From contig NZ_JAJOMY010000001.1 of NCBI RefSeq assembly GCF_024699945.1, positions 372,001 through 436,000 of the forward strand: a DNA stretch of 64,000 nt, read 5' to 3'. The translations under genes and the position numbers were made by a program. Source of the DNA: Phenylobacterium sp. J426 (lineage in GTDB: Bacteria > Pseudomonadota > Alphaproteobacteria > Caulobacterales > Caulobacteraceae). Numbering within the stretch: position 1 is the stretch's first letter; each line of letters opens with the position of its first letter. The notes beneath the pieces are model-generated. The model was not told the DNA's origin. It saw only the letters and a program-made list of their open reading frames with translations, and ran no database searches. Of this stretch, positions 36,547 to 45,267 are shown in pieces.

Positions 36547-37458
36547 TCAGGCGGCGACGGCGTTCGCCGGCTGACGGGCGTGCAGGAAGTCGCACGCGCG
36601 CTGGGCGTGGGCCGCGGCGGTGAAGACGAACCGCCGGTCGCCTTCAAGCACCTGCAGCCAGCTGTCGATGTAGCTGGCGTGGTCCTCGCGCGGGGTGAGC
36701 TCCAGGCCGAGGTCCGCGCAGAGGAAGGCGGCGCCCAGTTCGGCCACCAGCTCCTCCCGCGCGTAGCCCTCGTCGCCCCAGCGCTTGCGGCCGAAGTCGC
36801 GGTCGAGGCGGCTCGGGTGGCGGGTCCAGTGCGTGCACTCGTGGGCGAGCGTCGCGTAGTAGGCCTCCGGGTCCACGAAGGTCTCGAACGGCGGGCACTG
36901 CACGTAGTCTGGACCAATGGCGTAGTAGGCTTGGCCGCCGCCGTGGCGGATGTCGGCGCCCACGGCCCGGAAGAAGGCCTCGGCATGCTCGACCCGCTGC
37001 TGCGGCTCCGGCTGCGGTGCGGCCGGGGCGTGGAAATGCGCCGGCAGGCCCTCGATCTGTTCGACGTTGAACACGGTGTAGGCCTTCAGGAAGGGGATCT
37101 CGCGTTCGACATCCTGGCCGTCGTCGCCGGCTTCGGTGCGCTTGACCCGGTTGGCGTAGACGACAGTCGCGCCGTGCTCGCCCTTGCGGATGTGGGCGCC
37201 GAGCGCCAGCGCCTGGCGGAAGGTCATCCAGATCGGCGCGGCGTAGCCGTGGGCCACGGCTTCGGCCCAGAGCAGGACCACGTTGATACCGCTGTAGGGC
37301 TCGCCGGAGTGGCGGAGCGGGCGGCTGATGCGGCCGGCGAGGTGCTCGGCGGACCAGGGCTTGGTCCAGGGGCGGACGCCACGCTTCAGGTCCTCGACGA
37401 TGGCTTGGGTGACGCGGCTGTAGAGGTCGGGGCGAGTGTGTTTGGGCGCGCGCGACAT
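36547..37458 (-). CDS. ardC: ArdC-like antirestriction protein
   Basis: 303 residues with strong ribosome site AAGGAGG before ATG 37458. The N-terminal ssDNA-binding domain is DLYSRVTQAIVEDLKRGVRPWTKPW to GINVVLLWAEA; the C-terminal zincin-like domain carries HECTH within YYATLAHECTHWTRHPSRLDR and a downstream REELVAELGAAFLCADLG. ArdC proteins protect incoming conjugated DNA from host restriction. Its presence fits a conjugative element. Confidence 0.92.
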   Translation of the reverse strand: MSRAPKHTRPDLYSRVTQAIVEDLKRGVRPWTKPWSAEHLAGRISRPLRHSGEPYSGINVVLLWAEAVAHGYAAPIWMTFRQALALGAHIRKGEHGATVVYANRVKRTEAGDDGQDVEREIPFLKAYTVFNVEQIEGLPAHFHAPAAPQPEPQQRVEHAEAFFRAVGADIRHGGGQAYYAIGPDYVQCPPFETFVDPEAYYATLAHECTHWTRHPSRLDRDFGRKRWGDEGYAREELVAELGAAFLCADLGLELTPREDHASYIDSWLQVLEGDRRFVFTAAAHAQRACDFLHARQPANAVAA

Positions 37459-37529
37459 GGCGGCCTCCTTGAACTTGGATGATGGGGATGGGGCGCCGCC
37501 CCGCCGTGCGGGGCGGCGGCTCGGGGCGG

Positions 37530-37841
37530 TCAGTCGGCGCTGCGGCTGCGGGACCAGATCAGGCTGTAGCCGTCCTCGGCGTCGACCAGGCTGGCGTAGA
37601 TCGGCGCCGGGAAGCTGGGGTCGTCGAGCTTGACCGAGAGGTAGTCGCGGTTCTCCCGAGAGGTCTTCTTCCAGGCGGCGCCGAATTCGGTCTGGCCGGA
37701 GAAGATGCGGAAGTCCGGGGCCTTCTCGTTGTCCTTGTCGGCCGCCCGGAACTGGGCCTGCTTGACGTTGAGGGTGAGGGTCTTGATGGCCCCGCTGTAG
37801 GAGCCGTCGGCTTGCTTGTGGAAGGCGCCGATGGTGGCCAT
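37530..37841 (-). CDS. DUF736 family protein
   Basis: 103 residues from ATG 37841, preceded by [26 protein letters not shown], then [20 protein letters not shown] and [20 protein letters not shown], match DUF736, a small family almost always found on alphaproteobacterial ICEs and plasmids near ardC and parB-like genes. Biochemical role unknown. Confidence 0.9.
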   Translation of the reverse strand: MATIGAFHKQADGSYSGAIKTLTLNVKQAQFRAADKDNEKAPDFRIFSGQTEFGAAWKKTSRENRDYLSVKLDDPSFPAPIYASLVDAEDGYSLIWSRSRSAD

Positions 37842-38215
37842 GGGAAGTCTCCGTTTCGCTGGCGAGCCGCGCCCATCGCGGTCTCGATGGCGATCGGTCG
37901 GGCGGAGCCAGGCCGGACCTTCACCCTGCCGGGTCCCCACGCGCCCGCGCGTGGGGTGGCGAAGGGCCGGAGCGCAGCGGAGGGCGCCCGACCCAGAGGC
38001 TTTCTTGCCTCGCGAGGAATGAGGCGAACGCCTCAGGGGAAGAAAGCCGGCGGGTCGGCGTTGAAGGTCCGGATCGGCTTCGCCCAGATCAGCCAGCGAG
38101 AGAGACCGCGTCCGGCCGGGACTCGCGCGACGAAGACGTATGGCCGCCGGGGCCGCCAAGCATCGGCCTCACGGAACGGGCTCAAGTCCCTCGTTCGAGC
38201 CGGAACGAACCGCAG

Positions 38216-38232
38216 GTTGACGAAGTTGACGA
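38216..38232 (+). promoter_or_regulatory. Tandem GTTGACGA repeats upstream of the antitoxin
   Basis: Two direct copies of GTTGACGA spaced nine bases apart, followed at 38244 by a third TTGAC, lie 33 to 49 bases before the ATG at 38265. They could be autoregulatory operator half-sites or a -35 region. Confidence 0.35.
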
Positions 38233-38264
38233 GATTGCCCACCTTGACATCCCGGGAGCTCGCC

Positions 38265-39269
38265 ATGACCCACGCCGTCACCAAGAAGACCGGAACGCCA
38301 GCCGGGGTCGCTCAGCGTAGCGCTGCGACCGGTGGCTTCGGCGGTGCTGCGCCCGCCTCCGCCCAGGCGGACCCGGAAAGCCCAGCCCTCGCCGCTCTGC
38401 TGCAGCAGGTGGAGCGCGCCGTTCGCGCCGCCTACAGCACGGGCCGGCCGACCCAGCTCACCGTCCGGCTGCAAGGTCCCTCATCCCAGGTGGACATCGA
38501 CGTCGAGCCGCTGTCGGCGGACGCGCTCCCCGCCGACATCGAAGCAGAACAGGCGCTGCTGGGGGCCCTGCTGTACGACAATGACGGGTTCGAGCACCTG
38601 GGCCCCGCCCTCACCGCGGTGGACTTCTACGAGCCGTTCCACCAGCGGCTGTTCGCCGCCATGGAAGACGCCTGGCGCAGCGGGAAGCTCGCCGAGCCGA
38701 TCCTGATGGCGGAGCAGTTCTCGAACGACGCGGCGTTCAGAGAGCTAGGCGGCGTCCGCTACCTGGCCGACCTGGTGGATCGCGCGCCATCCACGACAGA
38801 CGTGCCGACGTTCGCCGCGCGGATCGGCGGGCTTGCCCTGCGTCGACGCCCCCCGGCGGAGGATGAGCTCGAAGCCGCCCTCCGCGACGCGCGCGCCCGC
38901 GGCGAGGCCCGTGCGGCCGAGGTCCTCGCCGCGCCTGACATGCTGGGCGCCGACGACTTCGCCGGGCTGATCGGCGCCACGCGCGAGACCGTGCGCCAGA
39001 AGCTCAAGCGCCGGGAGATCCTGGGGCTGCAGGGCGCGAAGCGCGGCGTCCGCTACCCGGCTTGGCAGGTGACCCGGGACGGCGGCCTGCTACCGGGCCT
39101 GCCGACGGTGTTCGAGCTGCTGGGCGACAGCCCCTGGGCGGTGTTCCGCTTCCTGACGCAGCCGTCGCCGGCTCTGGAAGGCGAGGCGCCGAAGGATAAG
39201 CTCCGCAGGGGCAAGGTCGCAGAGGTCCTGGACCTAGCTGAGAGCCAGGCGCGCGGAGATTTCGGCTGA
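38265..39269 (+). CDS. DnaB N-terminal domain fused to Xre/MbcA/ParS-type antitoxin
   Basis: 334 residues from ATG 38265 with GGGAG upstream. After a low-complexity start, residues about 87-180 match the DnaB helicase N-terminal domain (DIEAEQALLGALLYDNDGFEHL, VDFYEPFHQRLFAAMEDAW, LGGVRYLADLVDRAP), but no helicase ATPase domain follows. Instead residues about 225-334 contain a helix-turn-helix (LGADDFAGLIGATRETVRQKLKRREIL) and a C-terminal toxin-binding region (WAVFRFLTQP then KVAEVLDLAESQARGDFG) of Xre antitoxins. It is directly followed by the RES toxin gene. Confidence 0.85.
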   Translation: MTHAVTKKTGTPAGVAQRSAATGGFGGAAPASAQADPESPALAALLQQVERAVRAAYSTGRPTQLTVRLQGPSSQVDIDVEPLSADALPADIEAEQALLGALLYDNDGFEHLGPALTAVDFYEPFHQRLFAAMEDAWRSGKLAEPILMAEQFSNDAAFRELGGVRYLADLVDRAPSTTDVPTFAARIGGLALRRRPPAEDELEAALRDARARGEARAAEVLAAPDMLGADDFAGLIGATRETVRQKLKRREILGLQGAKRGVRYPAWQVTRDGGLLPGLPTVFELLGDSPWAVFRFLTQPSPALEGEAPKDKLRRGKVAEVLDLAESQARGDFG

Positions 39270-39875
39270 GTGGCGACCGAACCGCCGGAGGGATTTCGCA
39301 CCCGCTCGCTCGTCCTGCACGACGAGCCGGCCGGCGCGAAATGGCTGCGGCTCTATCGCCGGACCTTTCCCGATCCCTTGGGGTTCGGAAGGTCGGCGAA
39401 AAGCCGGTTCAGCCCGCCGCCTGAGGCCGCCGACCGATACGGCGTCGTCTATCTCGGCTCATCGGTGAATGTGACGGTCGCCGAGACCCTGGTGCGGGAT
39501 CGCGGCGACGGCCGGCTTGGCGACCTCCCGATCGAACTTGCCGAGTTCGAGGCCTGGGCTTGCGCGGAGATCGAGGTGGTGACGCCGCTGCGGCTGGCGG
39601 ACCTGCGCGGCGACGGGCCGCTGCGCATGGGCATCCCGTCGGACGTGGCGCATGCGGCGGACTGGCGGCTGGGCCAGCTCTGGTCTGCGGCGCTCCACGC
39701 GCATGACCTCCAGCCCGATGGGCTGATCTACCTGTCCCGGTTCACTGGCGAGCCGAACCTCGCGGTCTTCGAGCGGGCGCTGCCCAAGCTCGCTGCCACA
39801 CGAATTGGAGCCCTGCTGGACCGGAGGGCGCAGCTTGCGGCGACGCTACGGCGCCTGGGCGTCGCGATCTTCTGA
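39270..39875 (+). CDS. RES-domain toxin (NAD+ phosphorylase-type)
   Basis: 201 residues from a GTG that directly abuts the antitoxin stop. The RES residues are recognisable: Arg in LRLYRRTFPDPLGFG, Tyr in YGVVYLGSS, Glu in VTVAETLVRDR and Ser in GLIYLSRF. Studied RES toxins (MbcT, Res) degrade NAD+ and arrest growth. The zero-base gene spacing and the antitoxin C-terminus make this a type II toxin-antitoxin operon. Confidence 0.88.
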   Translation: MATEPPEGFRTRSLVLHDEPAGAKWLRLYRRTFPDPLGFGRSAKSRFSPPPEAADRYGVVYLGSSVNVTVAETLVRDRGDGRLGDLPIELAEFEAWACAEIEVVTPLRLADLRGDGPLRMGIPSDVAHAADWRLGQLWSAALHAHDLQPDGLIYLSRFTGEPNLAVFERALPKLAATRIGALLDRRAQLAATLRRLGVAIF

Positions 39876-40011
39876 CCGCCGCCCGGCGGCCGTTGGTCCG
39901 CCAACAACCGCCGCATGTCTGTCGCCCGGCAATGGCCGCGCTGAAACCGTGGACAGAGGACCACGGTTCGAGGTTCCATAGGATTGGGTCGACAAGACGA
40001 CGTTCGGGAAG

Positions 40012-40200
40012 ATGCCGGATCGGGACATCAATCGCCGCAGGGCGGAGGAGCTGCTGCGTCAGGCAGCCGAGACACAGAACCTCGCGGAACGGAGCCGGCT
40101 GATCGGCGAAGCCACCATGTTCCACATGCGCGCCGTGGAAGCCGAGGTTGGGAAGCTCGAAGGCGATCTTCACGCAACTCGAACTCCAGAGGAAGATTAG
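40012..40200 (+). CDS. Small hypothetical protein
   Basis: 62 residues, charged and helical (DINRRRAEELLRQAAETQNLAERSRLI, then MFHMRAVEAEVGKLEGDL). No recognised family. It is convergent to the ParB-like gene and follows the RES toxin by 136 bases in which I see no further gene. Confidence 0.55.
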   Translation: MPDRDINRRRAEELLRQAAETQNLAERSRLIGEATMFHMRAVEAEVGKLEGDLHATRTPEED

Positions 40201-40257
40201 GCAGAGGGAAGCCCGCGCAGGCGGACCCGCGCGGGCGAGTTGGCCGAGCAGGAGCGC

Positions 40258-42228
40258 CTACTCGGCGGCCATCGCCGGCGAGTCCACCGGCGCCTCCGGC
40301 GTCTCGGCCTTCGTCGTGCGCAGCAGCGGCGGCAGCCATCCGGTCCCCGAAAGCAGGACTTCGGCCGTCTCCACCATCTCGGTCTTCTTCTGGTCGCTGA
40401 TCCGCTCCGCGACCTCCGCCCCCCGCGCCTCGGCGACGGCCTCCAGGATGCGCGCCTTGGTCACGCGGCCAAGGTAGCGCTCGGCGGTCGGCGCCCACGT
40501 GGTGGTCATGTCGAGCCCCGCGGCGCGCGCCAGCCGCTCGACGTGGTCCCAGGCCGCCGGCTTGCGGTCGAGCGGATTGCGCACGGCGCTGATCCCGAGG
40601 CTCACGCAATGGGCCAGCAGGTCCATCAGCTCGCCCGCCCCGAAGCCCGACACGGCGTCCCACGCCTTCGAGGGCTCGCGCGGCAGGCGCGCCGCCCAGG
40701 CCTCGTGCCGTTCGGCGATCCGTCGTCCAGCTGGGCTGTCGCTGACGCCCGGCGCATGGCCGCCGAGGTAGGCGCTGACCAGCTTCACCTCCACGCACGA
40801 CGCCTGCTCGCAAGGCGGATAGAAGGCCTTGAGCGCCAGGGCGTGCACCAGGGCGGTCAGCGCCAGGGTGGGGTCGGTCGCCACGGCGTCGCGCAGGCCG
40901 ACGGTCCGGTAGGCGGTCAGGTCCAGCAACAGCCGTTCCGACAAGGGCGCGCCCGCATCCTCCTCGGGCTCGGCCTCCTTCGGCGCGGTTCCATCGCTGT
41001 CACCATCCGGTTCCGTCTCGCCTTGGGCATTGTCTTCGGCTTCGGCCTCCGCCACCGGCAGTTCGTCCTCGGGCCGGATCAGCCCTCGCTCGATGCGGGC
41101 CTGCCCGTCATGGCCGAGGATCACGAACACGCCGCCGCGCGCCACCTCGTCGGGATCGTAAGCCGGCCCGTCGCCGAAGGCGTCCAGGGCGGCATCAATC
41201 TCCTTGAAGCGGGCCTCCACTTCGGGCGGCAGCTCCTCCACCGCGTCCCACTGGCTCACCAGGGCGTCGTATTCCTCGGAGAGAGCGTCGATCTGCGCCT
41301 TGTCCGGCTCCGAGCGCTCCACCGGGTGCGGGTAGACCCGCCGCATCCCGTGGCCGTGCGGGTAGTCGAGCGAGGCCGCCGCCCACTTCCAGCCCTCCTG
41401 CGCCTGGACCTCCGAGGCGATGGCGTCCAGCTTCTCAGTCACCAGCCGGTCGAGCAGCGGCACGTCCTCGAACCAGCCGCCGCCGTCCTCGGTGAAGAGG
41501 TCGCGCAGGATGGTCCCCCCGGCCTCGCCGTAAGCCTCGGCCCCCACGAAGATCGCCCGCCGGTCGCTGGCCGGGACCTTGGCTTCGGTCATGGCGCGGC
41601 GGATCACCCCCGGCGAGCGATTGAAGGTGAGCTGGTCATAGACCTGCTCCTGCCGCCCATGATCCTCGCTGACCGCGAAGGCCATCAGCTGATCGAGCGC
41701 CAGCCCGCCCTCGCGGTAGATCGCCATCAGCTTGGGCGAGACCGCGCCGAGCCGCAGACGCTGGCGCACCACCTGGGCCGAGACGCCGAAGCGCGCCCCG
41801 ATGTCCTCGGCGCCAAGACCGCGTTCTGCCGCCAGCCGCCGGAAAGCTTCGAACTGGTCCGCCGGGTGCATCTCGGTGCGGGTGACGTTCTCGTCCAGGC
41901 TGATCTCGTGGGCGTCGTTGGTCGTGTCGACCACACAGCGGACGGGCTCGCTCTTGCGGACCTCCTTGCGCTTGAGGCGGAGCAGCATGGCGAGGCGGCG
42001 GCCCTCGCCGATGGTCACCAGCCAGAAGCCGGTGGGCGCGCCGTCCTCACCCACTTCCGGCTCCACCACCGGCGCCTGCAGCATGCCCTTGGCGGCAATG
42101 GACGCGGCCAGGGCCGCGATGGCCGCTTCGCCGTGCGGGGTCTTGCGGGCGTTCTTCGGCGACTTCTTGAGCTTGTTGAGGGGCACTTCGATCACAGCGC
42201 CGGACTCGATCACGGTCTGGACGGTCAT
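40258..42228 (-). CDS. Large ParB/Spo0J-like protein
   Basis: 656 residues from ATG 42228, preceded by AAGGAGG. The N-terminal ParB/Srx-like nuclease fold includes VPLNKLKKSPKNARKTPHGE, VTIGEGRRLAMLLRLK and DENVTRTEMHPADQFEAF; a helix-turn-helix follows (GAEDIGARFGVSAQVVRQRLRLG). The long C-terminal half (about 230-656) includes an acidic linker and a domain of unknown function. Such large ParB-like proteins are typical of alphaproteobacterial ICEs and plasmids and probably act in maintenance or regulation; no ParA partner is adjacent. Confidence 0.88.
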   Translation of the reverse strand: MTVQTVIESGAVIEVPLNKLKKSPKNARKTPHGEAAIAALAASIAAKGMLQAPVVEPEVGEDGAPTGFWLVTIGEGRRLAMLLRLKRKEVRKSEPVRCVVDTTNDAHEISLDENVTRTEMHPADQFEAFRRLAAERGLGAEDIGARFGVSAQVVRQRLRLGAVSPKLMAIYREGGLALDQLMAFAVSEDHGRQEQVYDQLTFNRSPGVIRRAMTEAKVPASDRRAIFVGAEAYGEAGGTILRDLFTEDGGGWFEDVPLLDRLVTEKLDAIASEVQAQEGWKWAAASLDYPHGHGMRRVYPHPVERSEPDKAQIDALSEEYDALVSQWDAVEELPPEVEARFKEIDAALDAFGDGPAYDPDEVARGGVFVILGHDGQARIERGLIRPEDELPVAEAEAEDNAQGETEPDGDSDGTAPKEAEPEEDAGAPLSERLLLDLTAYRTVGLRDAVATDPTLALTALVHALALKAFYPPCEQASCVEVKLVSAYLGGHAPGVSDSPAGRRIAERHEAWAARLPREPSKAWDAVSGFGAGELMDLLAHCVSLGISAVRNPLDRKPAAWDHVERLARAAGLDMTTTWAPTAERYLGRVTKARILEAVAEARGAEVAERISDQKKTEMVETAEVLLSGTGWLPPLLRTTKAETPEAPVDSPAMAAE

Positions 42229-42706
42229 AAGGTCCTCCTTGGGCCTGGGTTGCAGGCGCACGCCGCGCCTGCAGCCCTGCCCGTCGGCGAGACCGGGTGT
42301 GCAAGCGGAGGGGCGGCTTCGCGGGGAACCGGCTGCAGGGTCCTGGAGGCCCGTCAGCCTGTGGCGCCCGGCGGAGGGGACCGAAGCTGGGCGGAAGCCG
42401 CTCCGAAGCGCGCCGAGGGCGGAGCCCTACGATGTCCTTTTGCAAGTGGGTAGACGTGCGAACCCCCCTCCGCGCCGCAGGCGCGGAGATTCCGGTTGTC
42501 GGAGTCCTGTTGGGTCGAGGGCGGGATGGCGAAGGCGACGGTCGATCAAACTACGATGCGCGGGTTGGGTACCGCATGAACGCGTGTCGTCGCGGGCAGC
42601 CTCGTACTAAGCACGGGCGTCAGCCGATGGCTGGCCCAAGGGGCTCTCGAGGATCACCCTGACCTCCACCCCGCCCCCGGCCGAACAGGCCGGCGGGGCT
42701 ACGCGC
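42229..42706. other. 478-base gap with a perfect hairpin
   Basis: No gene I can support between the ParB-like gene and the transposase. It contains a perfect 9-base inverted repeat CTCCGCGCC-GCA-GGCGCGGAG at 42468-42488, preceded by a run of six C, and should hold the parB-like promoter and the downstream end of the IS110 element. Confidence 0.5.
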
Positions 42707-43813
42707 TCAAGGCGCCGCCGGCTTGACCTGCTGTCCGATCGCCCAGACGAAGCCCGCCAGTTCGCGGGCGATGGCGGTCACCACCACGGTGGGCCTCTTC
42801 CCCGAACGAGTGAGCTTGCGGTACCGCTCGCAGAGCCGGACCTGCGCCTTCCAGGCGATGTCGCGCACCGGCTTCGGCAGGCGCACCAGCACCTCAACCT
42901 TCTCGCCGGCGACGCGCGGCGGATAGCGGTAGCTCCAGGCCGCCTCCACGAGCATGCGTCGGGCCTCGCTGTTGCCGGTCTTGGTGATGCCGCCGCGGTA
43001 GACGTGATCGCCGCTGGATCGCTCGGACGGAACCAGGCCGAGATAAGCCATCAGCTGGCTCGGGCTCTCGAAGCGGCCGAGGTCGCCGATGCCGGCCACA
43101 AAGGTGACGGCTGAGATCATCTCCAGGCCCCGCAGGCCGCGCAGCGCCTGCACCACCGGCCCCATCGACCAGGTGGGCAGCAACGCTTCGATCCGGGCGA
43201 CGAGCTGGTCGCGCCGATCCTGGGCGGTGAAGATCGCCTCGACGTAGTCCTGGAAGACGATCTGGTGCACCGGCTGCTCGAACACCTGCTCGGCAAGCCA
43301 GACCCGGTGGCGTTGCGTCCACGGCTTGCCCTTCGGGTAGATCCGGCCATGTCGCAGCAGGAACGACAGGAGCTGCTGGCGGGCTCTCATCAGGGCTCCG
43401 ACCGCGGCCAGCCGGGCCCGCACCAGGTCGCGCATGGCCTCGTGAACCGGGTCCGGAACCCAGACGCGCGTCAGGTCGCCCGAGCGGTGCAGGATGGCCA
43501 GCTTCTGGGAGTCGCGCCGATCCGTCTTCACCCGGTCGCCCGGCTTGCGCGGGATCAGCGACGGCGCGACCACCATGCAGCCGTGGCCGAGCTCGATGAG
43601 CTGCCGGTAGATGACGTAGCCGCAGCCACCGGCCTCGTAGCAGAACTCCAGCGGGCTGCCGTCCTTGGCCAAGCGCCTGGCCAGCTTGCCGACGTCCGTC
43701 GGCGTGTTGGGGATCTCGCCGAGAAAGCGCACCGCGCCGTCGCGGCCCTCCTCGGCGATGCTGACCGCAATGCTGAGCTTATGAACGTCTAGACCGATGT
43801 AGACCGTGCCCAT
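42707..43813 (-). CDS. IS110-family transposase
   Basis: 368 residues, intact. The N-terminal DEDD RuvC-like domain begins MGTVYIGLDVHKLSIAVSIAEEG (first Asp) with EFCYEAGGCGYVIYR (Glu) and KTDRRDSQKLA (the D-x-x-D pair). The C-terminal transposase_20 domain contains ALRGLRGLEMISAVTFVAGIGD, LMAYLGLVPSE, and the conserved Ser in GGITKTGNSEARRML. IS110 enzymes are DEDD/serine recombinases guided by a bridge RNA encoded in the element's non-coding end. Confidence 0.95.
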   Translation of the reverse strand: MGTVYIGLDVHKLSIAVSIAEEGRDGAVRFLGEIPNTPTDVGKLARRLAKDGSPLEFCYEAGGCGYVIYRQLIELGHGCMVVAPSLIPRKPGDRVKTDRRDSQKLAILHRSGDLTRVWVPDPVHEAMRDLVRARLAAVGALMRARQQLLSFLLRHGRIYPKGKPWTQRHRVWLAEQVFEQPVHQIVFQDYVEAIFTAQDRRDQLVARIEALLPTWSMGPVVQALRGLRGLEMISAVTFVAGIGDLGRFESPSQLMAYLGLVPSERSSGDHVYRGGITKTGNSEARRMLVEAAWSYRYPPRVAGEKVEVLVRLPKPVRDIAWKAQVRLCERYRKLTRSGKRPTVVVTAIARELAGFVWAIGQQVKPAAP

Positions 43814-43935
43814 GCCTTCCTCCGATGGTGCTGCATCGGATCAGGATGCGGCGCCTGACGGCCAGCCGGGTCCAGCGCCGGCGGGAAGGACATACGGACT
43901 AAGCGGGCGCCGGGCCAAAGGCGCGGCGATGGGAA
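43814..43935 (-). ncRNA. Candidate IS110 non-coding end / bridge RNA region
   Basis: The 122 bases between the transposase start and the merR stop include a perfect 7-base hairpin (43821-43840, loop GTGCTG) and further GC-rich inverted segments. In the IS110 subgroup the bridge RNA is made from the end upstream of the transposase. Element boundaries and RNA ends cannot be fixed by eye. Confidence 0.35.
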
Positions 43936-44360
43936 CTATGACGAGGCGACAGCATCCGCTTCAAGCAGGTCGAGAACCGGACATGCGGGCGCATCGGCTT
44001 GTCCGTCGCACTTGCGGATGGTGTCACTGAGAATGGTCTCCAGCCGGCGAAGATCAGCGATCTTTGCGCGGACCTCGTCCAGGTGCATCGCGGCGAGCTT
44101 CTTGACGTCACCGCACGCGCGTCGCCCAGGCTGGGCCAGGTCCAGCAGCGCACGAATCTCATCCAGGGAAAACCCAAGCTGTCGGCCCCGCCGGACAAAG
44201 ACGAGGCGTCGCAGATGGTGATCCTCGTACACGCGGTGGCCCGCCGCGGTGCGGTCCGGCGCCGGCATCAGGCCGATCGCTCATAGTAACGGACGGTCTC
44301 GAGATTGACGCCGCTGGCGGTCGCCAACCCCCCGATCGTGAGGCCTCGGGAAGCGCGCAT
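43936..44360 (-). CDS. merR: MerR-type mercury-responsive regulator, frameshifted
   Basis: Starts MRASRGLTIGGLATASGVNLETVRYYER at 44360. At about 44275-44279 a base is missing, and the second frame continues GLMPAPDRTAAGHRVYEDHH and RRGRQLGFSLDEIRALLDLA. Cys residues in RRACGDV, RKCDGQ and PACPVLDLL match the three mercury-ligating cysteines of MerR. It is divergent from merT with the operator between. Product about 141 residues, normal for MerR. Confidence 0.8.
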
Positions 44361-44371
44361 GTGATTAAGCC

Positions 44372-44394
44372 TTGACCCTGTAGTCGCTACGGGT
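44372..44394. promoter_or_regulatory. mer-type operator/promoter
   Basis: TTGACC (44372-44377) overlaps an inverted repeat ACCC-GTAG / CTAC-GGGT (44375-44394), the layout of a MerR operator inside a long promoter spacer, between divergent merR and merT. Confidence 0.65.
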
Positions 44395-44429
44395 GGGAGA
44401 GGTAGCAACGGTTAGAGGGAAGCGCGAGC

Positions 44430-44822
44430 GTGACAATCCAGGCGACAGCATCATCCGCGCGCAAAGACGCGGCTCTTAGTTGGTCAGCTGTTTGCGCCGC
44501 GTGCTTGGCGGTATTCGCCTGGGCCGCGTGCTGTGTGCTGCCAATGGCGCTCGCGGCCGCAGGCCTGGGCCTAACCGGGGCAGCCTTCGTCGCCGGCCAA
44601 CGCCTGTGGCTGACCATCGGCGCAGCCCTGGTCCTGGGCGCTGGCTGGTGGCGCATCGGACGCCGGGCGCGGGCGTGCAAGATCGCTGGGGGCTGTGCGC
44701 CGCCTTCTCAGCTGTCCGTGATCCTGCTTTCACTCGCGACAGCGCTGCTGGTGCTGGCGATCCTTTGGCAGCCGTTCGTAGAGCCAAAGGCCCTGATGAT
44801 CCTGAGGACCTTACGCGCATGA
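44430..44822 (+). CDS. merT: MerT-like mercuric transport protein
   Basis: 130 residues with three or four hydrophobic helices. The first contains the Cys pair in FAWAACCVLPMALAAAGLGL; a second Cys pair appears in RRARACKIAGGCAPPSQ. These paired cysteines are the hallmark of MerT, which passes Hg(II) through the inner membrane. Neither merP nor merA is adjacent. Its stop overlaps the next start (ATGA, 44819-44822). Confidence 0.85.
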   Translation: MTIQATASSARKDAALSWSAVCAACLAVFAWAACCVLPMALAAAGLGLTGAAFVAGQRLWLTIGAALVLGAGWWRIGRRARACKIAGGCAPPSQLSVILLSLATALLVLAILWQPFVEPKALMILRTLRA

Positions 44823-45067
44823 ACGCGATGACCTTTGAGCTACGCTCCACGCTGACCTGCCCCGAGTGCGGTGGGCGGACAACGGAGACCATGCCGACGG
44901 ACGCCTGCCAGTATTTCTATGACTGCCCGTGTTGCAGCGCAGTTCTGAAGCCGAACGCCGGCGATTGTTGCGTCTATTGCTCGTACGCCGACGTTCCGTG
45001 CCCGCCGGTCCAAGAAGCTCGCGCGAACGGCGGAGCACCGTCGTGCTGCAGCGCCGCCAGCGGCTGA
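44819..45067 (+). CDS. GDCCVYCSY-motif cysteine-rich small protein
   Basis: 82 residues with 11 or more Cys: LTCPECGGRTTETMPTDAC, YDCPCCSAVLKP, GDCCVYCSYADVPCPP and a PSCCSAASG tail. Proteins with the GDCCV-CSY motif accompany merT/merR in other Proteobacteria; they are presumed metal-binding, perhaps a cytosolic mercury acceptor. Translationally coupled to merT. The 200 bases after it (45068-45267) hold no supported gene. Confidence 0.82.
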   Translation: MNAMTFELRSTLTCPECGGRTTETMPTDACQYFYDCPCCSAVLKPNAGDCCVYCSYADVPCPPVQEARANGGAPSCCSAASG

Positions 45068-45267
45068 AACGTTACGCGCCGGCGACCGCTTAGCAAGGAT
45101 GCGGCCGCAAGGAGCCTGCGCGCGGCGGAGCCGGCGCTGCATGGCGGGACGCTGCCGCGAGCGGCGGGCGGCGCGACGCGCCCGAAGGGTCGCTCCCGCA
45201 GGAGCCGCGCCCGGCGCGGCGGGACCGCGAGCGACCGCCCGGCGCTCTCCCTAACGCTGCGAGAGCG

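Noticed and set aside
38265..39269. Replicative helicase DnaB
   Set aside because: Only the N-terminal domain is present; there is no Walker A or RecA-like domain, and the C-terminal half is antitoxin-like.
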